DNA from: Candidatus Rifleibacteriota bacterium
GTDB taxonomy: Bacteria; Riflebacteria; Ozemobacteria; Ozemobacterales; Ozemobacteraceae
Assembly (NCBI GenBank): GCA_022704885.1
Contig: JAKJFO010000091.1
Location: 1 to 15,535, forward strand
Reading direction: 5' to 3'
Length of the DNA: 15,535 nt
The notes under the pieces are model-generated. The model was not told the origin of the DNA and did not search any database. It worked only from the letters and a program-made list of their open reading frames with translations. Below are positions 1 to 6,942 of the stretch, piece after piece. The position numbers and the translations under genes were made by a program. Within the stretch, counting starts at the first letter, position 1. The number at the start of each line of letters is the position of its first letter.

Positions 1-1
1 A

Positions 2-100
2 GCCATCGAAGTGCAAAGTCAGCCGGATAAGGGCAGCACGTTTATTGTTCGCATTCCTTTCGAGCAGCCACAAACAGTTGAACACCAGATGTCGGCCTGA
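2..100 (+). CDS. Histidine kinase, C-terminal end only (partial)
   Basis: Only the last 32 residues are inside the window; the gene begins to the left. The peptide reads AIEVQSQPDKGSTFIVRIPF followed by a short tail ending in TGA at 98-100. The pattern of a beta strand, then S.P.KGSTF and a final hydrophobic strand ending in P, is the classic end of a HATPase_c domain, so this is most likely a sensor histidine kinase. No receiver domain follows, so the protein ends with the catalytic domain. Its input domain and partner cannot be seen. It converges on the PAS gene at 292-993. The identification rests on one short motif but the motif is characteristic. Confidence 0.75.
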   Translation, partial: AIEVQSQPDKGSTFIVRIPFEQPQTVEHQMSA

Positions 101-291
101 TAGAGTTTTTGTGTACCATCTCTGCAAACTCTTGAGCAATCTCGTTGGCGAGCAGCCAGATTGCTGCGCTCCACGACAATGGCAATTTTTAAACATACTT
201 TCAATTTTGCTAAGCAATAGCGGCTTTCAGGCCATACAAAGTTCGCTCATGAATTGATAAAACTGCTATAACAGCGAAATCAGGCACAAGA
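101..291. other. Convergent intergenic region without recognisable gene
   Basis: This 191-base stretch lies between the ends of two convergent genes. It has short inverted repeats, for example GCAGC/GCTGC near 152-168, but none is followed by a T run, so I do not call a terminator. Short open frames here lack a ribosome binding site and resemble nothing I know. Confidence 0.5.
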
Positions 292-993
292 TCAAAGATC
301 GTCGTTCCCTTTGGGTGGTCTGTGAAGTTCCCTGGTGATGTCCGGGTAGTATGATTTTACGCAGTCCGGGCACATGCCGTGCGAAAATTGTGCGCACGTG
401 TGCTGCGAAAGATATAATTCAACCTGATTCCAGAAACCTTTGTCGTCTCTGATTTTTTTGCAGACAGCGCAGATTGGCAGAATACCCTGCAGTGTTTTGA
501 TCTCGGCCAGAGCCGCTTTCAGCTGAGCTATGGCTTCTTCGCGCTCCTGCTCGGCAATCTTTCGGGCATTGATGTTGTAACTCATGCCGACAAAACGTGT
601 CGGCCTGCCATCTTTGCCGCGCTCGATAACTTTGCCTGAATTGGCAAACCAGACCCAGCTGCCATTTTTGCCTTTAAGGCGAAGTTCGGCGAAATAAGAC
701 GGAGTTTTGCCATCAAAATAATCCTGGACGATTGACAATGATCGGGCGAGATCGTCTGGATGAATGTAAGGGAACATCTCTTCGATGGAACTGGGTACTT
801 CATCAATATTGTAGCCGAGGCTTAAAAAAGTCCGCTGGTTTGTTCCAAAGGTTTCACCTGTTTGCCAGTTGTTCTCCCAGACATCGAAGCCGGCGGCATC
901 CAGAGCGGCTTCGATTCTCTCGAGTTCCCTCAGCCTGTCATTGAAGCCGGGATTGCTGCAATGATCTGTTTGCGTGTTGTTTTTTTCGACCAT
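292..993 (-). CDS. PAS domain protein with C-terminal four-cysteine module
   Basis: The 233-residue protein has a PAS domain (PAS_3-like fold) at about residues 30-140, ending in the usual RFVGMSYNINARK strand, then a charged helical linker at 140-170. The C-terminal module begins LPICAVCKKIRDDKGFWNQ. It carries Cys175 and Cys178 (CAVC) and Cys208 and Cys211 (CPDC), a CxxC-x29-CxxC spacing that could bind a metal; a fifth cysteine is Cys201. From memory, this ICxxCKKIRDDKGxWNQ module ends many PAS, GAF or receiver proteins of environmental bacteria, and its biochemical role is not known to me. No kinase, cyclase or DNA-binding domain is present, and no signal peptide or membrane segment, so it should be cytoplasmic. 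Start is ATG at 993; only a loose G-rich stretch precedes it. It diverges from the lipoprotein gene at 1341. Confidence 0.85.
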   Translation of the reverse strand: MVEKNNTQTDHCSNPGFNDRLRELERIEAALDAAGFDVWENNWQTGETFGTNQRTFLSLGYNIDEVPSSIEEMFPYIHPDDLARSLSIVQDYFDGKTPSYFAELRLKGKNGSWVWFANSGKVIERGKDGRPTRFVGMSYNINARKIAEQEREEAIAQLKAALAEIKTLQGILPICAVCKKIRDDKGFWNQVELYLSQHTCAQFSHGMCPDCVKSYYPDITRELHRPPKGNDDL

Positions 994-1035
994 GAGACCC
1001 CCGGAATCAAACTGCTTCTAAGCCCGGACAGGCAC

Positions 1036-1051
1036 TTTTGGTGCACCAAAA
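1036..1051. promoter_or_regulatory. Perfect 16-base palindrome, possible operator
   Basis: The sequence TTTTGGTGCACCAAAA is its own reverse complement. It lies 42 bases upstream of the PAS gene start (993) in the divergent region, a typical place for a dimeric repressor or activator site. There is no direct evidence of binding, and no DNA-binding regulator is encoded in the window. Confidence 0.35.
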
Positions 1052-1092
1052 TGAGATGATAACATTTTCAGAAAAAGCCAACAAGCTAAAAT

Positions 1093-1106
1093 ATTTGCTT
1101 GCAAAT
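1093..1106. repeat. Short inverted repeat ATTTGC-tt-GCAAAT
   Basis: Two perfect 6-base arms separated by two bases, in the same divergent region as the 16-base palindrome. It could be a second protein-binding site or chance in A+T-rich DNA. Confidence 0.3.
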
Positions 1107-1340
1107 TCTCGTGTGCGCTTCGATCAAAAAATAATCAGAACGATTGCAGGGTAGCTCAGGAATATATACGAGACGGTATTGAACATTCCGCTTAGCTTAG
1201 TCATCGTATTTGTGCGCACATTAGATGTGTTCTTGTATGTTTTTTCAGAATTCAAGGATCTGCAGCATTGTAATAATCTTCGTTAATTGTTACTTTAAAG
1301 GCTGATATAAATTTGAAAGTTTTTACAGGAGGCTTTTTTA

Positions 1341-4300
1341 GTGAGTTTTTTTCGCAAAATTATAGTCGTAATGTGTGTTTTATTGGCAATGACGGGTTGC
1401 AATCTCTTCGATAGAGATGCCGGCGAATCTTTTAACCTGATTGCCCCACCGACCACCGGCAACGCCAATGTTAAATTTCAGATTGTTCTGCCCGGCGAAA
1501 ACGCCAGTATAATCAAACCGGCGTTACGCCTTTCCGGTGATGCCGGTGATGCCTCGGTCATGTTCAGACTCGTGTTGGTGTTTCCCGGTGCTGAAGGTTC
1601 TCTGCAGACGACGGTTATCCAGAGACAAGTCCCGGTAGCTGCCGATGGCAGTGCTGAAACTATGTTTTCTGGTGTTCCGGAAACACCTGTAATTGCTCAG
1701 GTTCAAATCGAAGGGGGCAATCTCGGTGGCAAAGCCAGCTTTCATGGCGCCCTAGATCTTGCAGCCGGCGACAATGAGGTTGAGCTGGCTCCGGTAGGCT
1801 CAGAGCACCCGGCAGATATTGCCGCTGGAGTCATGCTCGATATCATCAATATCCCTGAGATTATCAGAGCCGCACCTGCAAATCTGGTTTCTGCCATTAC
1901 AAGTTCGGCACAGGCATCGATGAATTCTGATTTATCTGGTGCTGAACTGTATGGCGACGTTTTGAACAGATTCGTCACTTCTCCGCTATTGCCGACGTTT
2001 TCTTATTTGAAAATTTCTCTGACCAATGATTATGGTTTGTTCTTCGAAAACGGCCCCCTGACATCTCAGACAAGAACTTCCGCCGAACTCTGGTCAGGAA
2101 TACCTGGTGCCGATGGCCTGGTGGCTCGTCGCATCATCAGACAGGGTTTTGGCACCAAAGGGCCTCTGGTCGCTTTTACTGATCTTGAAAGAGCAAAATT
2201 TGCCCTGGCTTATGTAACCGCCGAAGGCAGAATAAGTAAGTATTTTATATCTGATAAAAATACCTTGTCGCACCTGTCTGCGGTTCAGATAGTTTCTGAA
2301 GACGATTCGGTAATTTTTGGTGCTGTTGCCAATGGGCTGCCGGTACTCATAAGGTGGAGCGGAAATGCTTCTGCCGTTTGTGGCTGGCCCATTTCTGACA
2401 GCTCCGTGCTCTGGTCACACAACTTCCCCTACACAACAGCTGATGCCCGCGTTGCATTTCCGACAGTCGAGCTGCTCTCTTTTGACCCCTTAGCCAGAGA
2501 TGTTCTCAGATGTTTCGTTCGCAACCCTAAAAGTATCTTGTTGCAGGAATACAAAGTCAGCACCGCCGGTGTTTTCACCCCAATGTTCTCGCCTGCAGCA
2601 GAAGCCATGTTTGCTTTAACAGCCATGCCGGGCAACAGAACGGTCGTCCTGTACTGGGATTCAATCCCCAACGCAGAATTCTATACCCTCTACTGGAGTT
2701 TGTCTTCGGAAATACCTCGCAGCGGCGATGGCGCAAATGTTATCAGTCGCGTTACCCGACCGTTCGCTCACACAGGTCTGCAGGAAAATCAAACCTATCA
2801 TTACGTAATCACCTGGACAGCCAACGGTGAAGAAAGCGCTCCTTCAAAGGCCGCCTCGGCTACCCCCATCTATAACCAGGTGACTCAGTACTACCGGGTT
2901 ACCTATTATGGCAACGGCCAGACAGGCGGCCTCGCGCCAGTTGACCCAGTGTCATACCTTTCGGGTGATAAAGCCGAGATTCTGGACGCCGGCGATTCTT
3001 TCGCCAGAACCGGTTACCAGTTTGTCGGCTGGAACACCGCTGAAGATGGCACTGGCACCGATTACACCCCCGGCCAGCAGATCGAGATCGAAACTGCCGG
3101 CCTGACACTGTATGCAAAATGGCAGAAGCCTTCATACAGTGTCACCTATGATGGCAATGGCCATACCTCCGGCCAGATACCGACTCAAGGCACTTATGAT
3201 GCCGGCAGTCAGGTTGTCGTGTCTGCCAATACCGGTTCTCTTGCTCGCATTGGCTATGCTTTTTCCGGATGGAACACTGCTGCTGATGGAAGCGGAACCA
3301 GTTACAATCCTGGTGAAAGTTTGATCATAGCTGCAGATATAAAACTCTATGCAGTCTGGCAGACGCTAACCCGGGTAACTTATCATGGAAACGGCCATAC
3401 TTCCGGGCAGGTTCCGGTTGATTCAACTGTTTATACTGTTGGTGAAAATGTAACCTTACTCGCCAACACAGGTTCTCTTACTCGCGAAGGCTATACTTTC
3501 TCTGGCTGGAACACTGCAGCTGACGGAAGTGGAGCTGGCTGGACCGTGGGCTCGACGGTCGCAATGCCCGCAGAAGGTCTTGTTCTTTACGCACGCTGGC
3601 GCTCTGATACTTTGTATCAGGTGAACTTTCTAGGCAATGGTAGTGATGGTGGGGAAGTGCCATCAGTTTTATCGTATCTGGAAGGCAGTACTGTCACAGT
3701 TCCTGGTAATACAGGCGGTCTGACCAATTCCGGTAAAACCTTTATGGCCTGGAACACTGCAGCGGACGGCTCTGGAATGGAATACGCCGCCAACTCAACC
3801 TTCATCATGCCGGCTGCCAACGTAAATCTTTACGCACAGTGGCAGGAGTTTGCCGGTGGTGATGGCAGCTCGAATTCGCCTTATCTGATCGCCAATGCCG
3901 CGCAGCTGAATCGAGTGCGCAATCATCTCGAAGCCTACTTCACGCAGATTGCCGATATCGATCTGAGCGGAACCGTTTATAGTAATGGAAATGGCTGGGT
4001 GCCAATCGGCAGCTCAACCTTGTTAATGAAGTTTAAGGGCAACTATGATGGCAACGGTAAAAAGATCATCAATCTGTATATCAGAAGTGAAAACGAAGAA
4101 GGGGTTGGCTTGTTTGGTGTTATCGACAACGCTGTAATTACTAATCTTACTGTCGAAAATGCTGATGTAACAGGCAAAAACGCCGTCGGAATTTTGGCCG
4201 GCAATGTTTCTACAAGCACGATCAGCAATTGTCATTCATCAGGAAAAGTTCGCTGTGTCTCAGCGCGCTCTGGCGGTCTCGTAGGCTATGGCATGAGTAT

Positions 4301-5177
4301 CACGCTGCAAGATTCTTCTTCCAGCGCTTCAGTAAGCGGTCTGACGTTCCAGGGTGGTTTGATCGCTGATGTGAGTGTTTCTCAGACGGTTTCTTCTATT
4401 GCAAATTGCCATGCTTCAGGTTCAGTTATTGGCAGTTATACTGTTGGAGGTCTTATTGGTAGCATAAACGGTAAGAACGGTGTGGCAGCAGTTGTCGGCA
4501 ATTCCCGGGCAACAGGTGATGTTTCTGGCGATAACCATAGTATTGGTGGTCTTATAGGTTCGAATGGTGGTTATTGTGAGGTCAGCGGCTGCCACGCTGA
4601 GGGCAATGTTACTGCTCTGCCAAGAAACGATGGCTACTCAGTCACTAATGTTGGCGGTCTAATCGGCATGAATTCTGGCCAGATAAGTGATTCATCCGCC
4701 ATCGGGACTGTTTCAGGAGGATTCCAGGTTGGCGGCCTCGTGGGTCACAGCGACGAATCAGGCCAAATTTCCCGGTGCTATGCGACCGGCAGTGTAACGA
4801 CAAATAGTGACCGGGTCGGTGGACTTGTTGGCTTAAATTATTCTGACATCAACGATTCATACGCTACAGGTAGCGTTTCTGGAAACAACCGTGTTGGTGG
4901 ACTTTTAGGACTTTTTCATACGGGAACTGTAAACAGGTGCTATGCTGCCGGTTTGGTGACTGGTGGAAATTCACAGCCTTATATTGGTGGTTTGTGTGGT
5001 GATGCTGACGGCACCGTTTCTGCGTCTTACTGGGATACCGGTGCAACAGCGCAGAGCACTTCTTCGGGCGGGACGCCACTGACCACTTCGCAGATGCAAC
5101 AGCAGGGCAGTTTCAGTGGCTGGGATTTTTCGGCTGTCTGGACGATAAAGACGGGCGACTACCCGACTTTGCGCTGA
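1341..5177 (+). CDS. Large surface lipoprotein with FN3, InlB B-repeats and GLUG repeats
   Basis: The start is GTG at 1341, fixed by a perfect AGGAGG at 1327-1332 with an 8-base spacer. The first 20 residues form a lipoprotein signal peptide (FFRK, a hydrophobic core, then LAMTGC), so Cys20 should be lipidated; Asn follows it, not Asp, which favours outer-membrane sorting if a Lol system exists. Residues about 21-420 are a beta-rich region I do not recognise. About 425-510 is a fibronectin type III-like domain. About 516-835 holds four tandem InlB B-repeats (Listeria-Bacteroides type), each with a GNG near the start, a GWNT-ADGSG core (AWNT in copy 4) and a LYAxW end. Residues 837-1278 are GLUG-type repeats (GGLVG/GGLIG), closing with YWDTG...SQMQQQG...W and YPTLR, an ending typical of GLUG proteins. 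The architecture suggests adhesion or surface binding; no catalytic domain is visible. The gene is monocistronic, with a hairpin after the stop. Confidence 0.9.
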   Translation: MSFFRKIIVVMCVLLAMTGCNLFDRDAGESFNLIAPPTTGNANVKFQIVLPGENASIIKPALRLSGDAGDASVMFRLVLVFPGAEGSLQTTVIQRQVPVAADGSAETMFSGVPETPVIAQVQIEGGNLGGKASFHGALDLAAGDNEVELAPVGSEHPADIAAGVMLDIINIPEIIRAAPANLVSAITSSAQASMNSDLSGAELYGDVLNRFVTSPLLPTFSYLKISLTNDYGLFFENGPLTSQTRTSAELWSGIPGADGLVARRIIRQGFGTKGPLVAFTDLERAKFALAYVTAEGRISKYFISDKNTLSHLSAVQIVSEDDSVIFGAVANGLPVLIRWSGNASAVCGWPISDSSVLWSHNFPYTTADARVAFPTVELLSFDPLARDVLRCFVRNPKSILLQEYKVSTAGVFTPMFSPAAEAMFALTAMPGNRTVVLYWDSIPNAEFYTLYWSLSSEIPRSGDGANVISRVTRPFAHTGLQENQTYHYVITWTANGEESAPSKAASATPIYNQVTQYYRVTYYGNGQTGGLAPVDPVSYLSGDKAEILDAGDSFARTGYQFVGWNTAEDGTGTDYTPGQQIEIETAGLTLYAKWQKPSYSVTYDGNGHTSGQIPTQGTYDAGSQVVVSANTGSLARIGYAFSGWNTAADGSGTSYNPGESLIIAADIKLYAVWQTLTRVTYHGNGHTSGQVPVDSTVYTVGENVTLLANTGSLTREGYTFSGWNTAADGSGAGWTVGSTVAMPAEGLVLYARWRSDTLYQVNFLGNGSDGGEVPSVLSYLEGSTVTVPGNTGGLTNSGKTFMAWNTAADGSGMEYAANSTFIMPAANVNLYAQWQEFAGGDGSSNSPYLIANAAQLNRVRNHLEAYFTQIADIDLSGTVYSNGNGWVPIGSSTLLMKFKGNYDGNGKKIINLYIRSENEEGVGLFGVIDNAVITNLTVENADVTGKNAVGILAGNVSTSTISNCHSSGKVRCVSARSGGLVGYGMSITLQDSSSSASVSGLTFQGGLIADVSVSQTVSSIANCHASGSVIGSYTVGGLIGSINGKNGVAAVVGNSRATGDVSGDNHSIGGLIGSNGGYCEVSGCHAEGNVTALPRNDGYSVTNVGGLIGMNSGQISDSSAIGTVSGGFQVGGLVGHSDESGQISRCYATGSVTTNSDRVGGLVGLNYSDINDSYATGSVSGNNRVGGLLGLFHTGTVNRCYAAGLVTGGNSQPYIGGLCGDADGTVSASYWDTGATAQSTSSGGTPLTTSQMQQQGSFSGWDFSAVWTIKTGDYPTLR
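2890..3850 (+). repeat. Four tandem InlB B-repeats coded in the lipoprotein
   Basis: Four units of roughly 75-80 residues begin near 2890, 3137, 3370 and 3616. Each starts with a V-Y/F-x-GNG strand and ends with a tyrosine- and tryptophan-containing strand (YAKW, YAVW, YARW, YAQW). The DNA has diverged, with only short identical blocks such as TGGAACACTGC, so this is an old duplication kept at protein level and not a recent DNA repeat. Copy 4 differs most. Confidence 0.85.
3860..5040 (+). repeat. GLUG-type repeat region of the lipoprotein
   Basis: At least eight to nine irregular units of about 35-50 residues share a GGL(V/I/L)G core, usually preceded by a short polar turn and followed by S..CxAxG.V.G or similar. 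The cores fall between about residues 980 and 1240. The GLUG motif is known from IgA-protease-like and filamentous-haemagglutinin-like surface proteins and is predicted to form a beta helix. Unit length varies, as usual for this motif. Confidence 0.8.
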
Positions 5178-5195
5178 TATTGGCATAAGTTCTGT

Positions 5196-5233
5196 AACAA
5201 AGAGGCCGACTCACATGAGTTGGCCTCTTTGTT
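5196..5233. terminator. Hairpin terminator after the lipoprotein gene
   Basis: Arms at 5196-5212 and 5217-5233 form a 17-pair stem with one G-T wobble and an ACAT loop, 18 bases after the lipoprotein stop. The stem begins AACAAAGAGGCC and ends GGCCTCTTTGTT. The T run is inside the base of the stem and the flank (TAGAT) is poor in T, so it is a somewhat atypical intrinsic terminator, but its position and stability make the call good. Confidence 0.8.
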
Positions 5234-5460
5234 TAGATAAATTGCCAAAAAAAAGACTGTTTGCTCGAGCATGCAGTTTTAATGTGCTGATCTATCGCTG
5301 CGCAGCCAGAGGTGAAAATAATTTGCATTTGCAACTTTGTGATGAAATCTGTGTTTACACCAAGGCAGGCATGTTGATAGAATGTCTCAGGTTATATTAA
5401 ACGATAAAAAGCGTGCGGAATTTGTGGCAATATTCTGCCTGAACAGTGAGCTGCGGATTA

Positions 5461-5465
5461 AAGGA
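5461..5465 (+). promoter_or_regulatory. Ribosome binding site deciding the kinase start
   Basis: AAGGA lies 7 bases before GTG 5473 and 10 before GTG 5476, which are adjacent in-frame codons. The longer in-frame GTG at 5446 has no comparable site. Starting at 5473 or 5476 also puts a short charged segment (TKKS) before the first membrane helix, as expected. Confidence 0.6.
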
Positions 5466-5472
5466 TCTTTGT

Positions 5473-6942
5473 GTGGTGAATTCTGGTGTAACAAAAAAAT
5501 CCCTGGGAAACTGGGTATTGAACCTCGGTGTTTTCTTTCTTCTGGCTTCGTGGGTAGCAACCGTCGTTGTCGTCAGAGAAGACCGACATCTCGAGGTCGA
5601 GCGAGCCAGGAAAATAACACACAATCTGGCTCAGGTTCTTGAAAGCCACATTTCAGGGACATTTTTGCGTCTGGAAGGTTCTTTGTCTTTGCTACGCAAC
5701 GCCTGGGAGACAGATAACAGCGTCGAAAAAATTAACCGGCTTTTCAAAGGTTTTATCTCGTCGAGACAGGATCTATTTAACCTTATCTCTGTAATTGGGC
5801 CTGATGGCAACGTCGTTGTCACCAGCCAGGATGAATTTACACCCACATACAGTGGCGACCGACTGTTTTTTAAATTTCATGAGACGAATCCGGGGCGGGA
5901 GTTATTGATAGGCGGTCCTATCGCCGGTCGGGTTACCCGCAAATGGTATCTTCCTGTCAGTGTACGGCTTAACGACTCTGATGGAAAATTTGCCGGAGTT
6001 TTGCTGGCTTCGGTGAACCCGTATTTCTTTTCGATGATTTTTAAAGAAGTGGCGCTCGGCGATGAATCACTTGTTTTGCTCACAGACAGAGAAGGCACTG
6101 TTTATAGCGGTATCCAGAATGGGAAAGATCTTGATCTTGGCTTCGAGATTGCGCCGGAAAAGCTGACTGGCATTTTCTGTGATGACATAGATGGCCTTGA
6201 AATTGCCGAAAGCCTTGCTGACGGAGTCAAACGCTTTCGTGGCAGAGCGTTCGTCCAGGATCGCTCGATGGCCGTCTCAGTCGAGACCGGTTACAACGAA
6301 TGGTTGGCGCAATCACGTGCTCGTTCTTTTTTTCTGCTGACTTTACAGGCATTGTTGTCTCTTTTTGTCATCGCGGTTATTCTGCGCCTGCGCCGAGCAG
6401 TCGAACTGCGTGAAGAAATAAGTCTCGAACTCGACCGATTTTTTTCTTCAACTATCGATCTGTTGTGTATCGTAGATAAACATTGGCGGTTTGTAAGAGT
6501 GAACGCAGCCTGGGAAAACACTCTGGGCTATGGCGAAGAACGACTGAAAAGACACAAATTTATCGATTTTGTTCACCCCGATGATGTTAACCAGTTTGAA
6601 GGACTTTTTGCCGGGCTCAATGCACAAAAATTCGAGCAGGATTTCACCGGAAGATACCTTCACTGCGACGGTTCATATCGTTGGCTCGAATGGAAACTTT
6701 CGCTTCAGGGCGATTTTTTTTACGCTTCAGCACGCGACATTACCGAAAAACGCGAAGTCGAAAATGCTCTCAAAAACAGCGAACTCCGCTTCCAGACCTT
6801 CATGGACATGAGCCCTGTCTATGGTTACATAAAAGACGATACTCTCAGACATATTTATAAAACCATTGTGTTACAGCTCTTGTTGATGTCGATAAAACAG
6901 GATTGCCCGACTCGGCCCGGTCTTTTCTCAGTGACAATATAG
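5473..6942 (+). CDS. Hybrid sensor histidine kinase, 5' part (frame broken)
   Basis: This is the N-terminal half of a membrane sensor kinase. From GTG 5473 there is a membrane helix at about residues 14-34, then an extracytoplasmic sensor of about 250 residues resembling a Cache/PDC domain (VIGPDGNVVVTS near its start, then WYLPVSVRL..DGKFAGVLLASV and LLTDREGTVYSG). A second helix follows at about 285-305. A PAS domain (327-427) ends in ARDITEKREVENAL. A second PAS domain begins at about 436 (LRFQTFMDMSPVYGYIKDD) but is cut: after TLRHIYK at 6841-6861 the frame reads nonsense to a TAG at 6940-6942. The rest of that PAS domain and the catalytic domains continue in another frame, at 6861-8276. 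The joined product would be about 934 residues. The first 463 codons look normal, so the break is recent or is a sequencing or assembly error. Confidence 0.85.
   Translation: MVNSGVTKKSLGNWVLNLGVFFLLASWVATVVVVREDRHLEVERARKITHNLAQVLESHISGTFLRLEGSLSLLRNAWETDNSVEKINRLFKGFISSRQDLFNLISVIGPDGNVVVTSQDEFTPTYSGDRLFFKFHETNPGRELLIGGPIAGRVTRKWYLPVSVRLNDSDGKFAGVLLASVNPYFFSMIFKEVALGDESLVLLTDREGTVYSGIQNGKDLDLGFEIAPEKLTGIFCDDIDGLEIAESLADGVKRFRGRAFVQDRSMAVSVETGYNEWLAQSRARSFFLLTLQALLSLFVIAVILRLRRAVELREEISLELDRFFSSTIDLLCIVDKHWRFVRVNAAWENTLGYGEERLKRHKFIDFVHPDDVNQFEGLFAGLNAQKFEQDFTGRYLHCDGSYRWLEWKLSLQGDFFYASARDITEKREVENALKNSELRFQTFMDMSPVYGYIKDDTLRHIYKTIVLQLLLMSIKQDCPTRPGLFSVTI
6856..6863 (+). other. Single-base frameshift site in an A run
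   Basis: The frames meet at TAT AAA ACC. Reading TAT AAA, then restarting one base back at A6861, gives HIYK-NHCVTALVDVDKTGLP, which completes the second PAS domain as in related kinases. The downstream frame has a TAA at 6858-6860, so the joint must lie at or after 6861. One missing A in the run at 6859-6862 explains everything. It does not fit the X XXY YYZ slippery pattern in the incoming frame, so programmed -1 frameshifting is unlikely. Confidence 0.8.

Larger units (their letters stand above)
994..1340. other. Divergent intergenic region with inverted repeats
   Basis: This 347-base region separates the PAS gene (-) from the lipoprotein gene (+) and must hold promoters for both. I see no coding sequence in it. 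It holds a 16-base perfect palindrome at 1036-1051, an inverted repeat at 1093-1106 and a 10-base palindrome at 1211-1220. It turns A+T-rich towards 1341. No clear -35/-10 pair with good spacing stands out; TTGTAA at 1268-1273 with TACTTT at 1291-1296 (17-base spacer) is the best that I could find, and it is weak. Confidence 0.6.

Noticed and set aside
1031..1046. A sigma-54-like element (GGCAC, then TGCA, with GG and GC ten bases apart) on the plus strand.
   Set aside because: It overlaps the perfect palindrome, which better explains the bases; it would lie about 290 bases before the lipoprotein start, the -12 lacks one T, and no sigma-54 activator is visible in the window.
2890..3850. The repeat DNA as a possible recombination or phase-variation hotspot.
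   Set aside because: The four units have diverged strongly at DNA level and share only short identical blocks, so slippage or recombination between them is not specially favoured.
5215..5400. A 61-codon plus-strand frame after the lipoprotein gene.
   Set aside because: Its start lies inside the terminator hairpin loop and there is no ribosome site; the peptide resembles nothing known.
6856..6863. Programmed -1 ribosomal frameshifting to make the full hybrid kinase.
   Set aside because: The incoming frame reads TAT AAA ACC and does not form an X XXY YYZ slippery heptamer, and I see no strong hairpin just downstream. A missing base is simpler.
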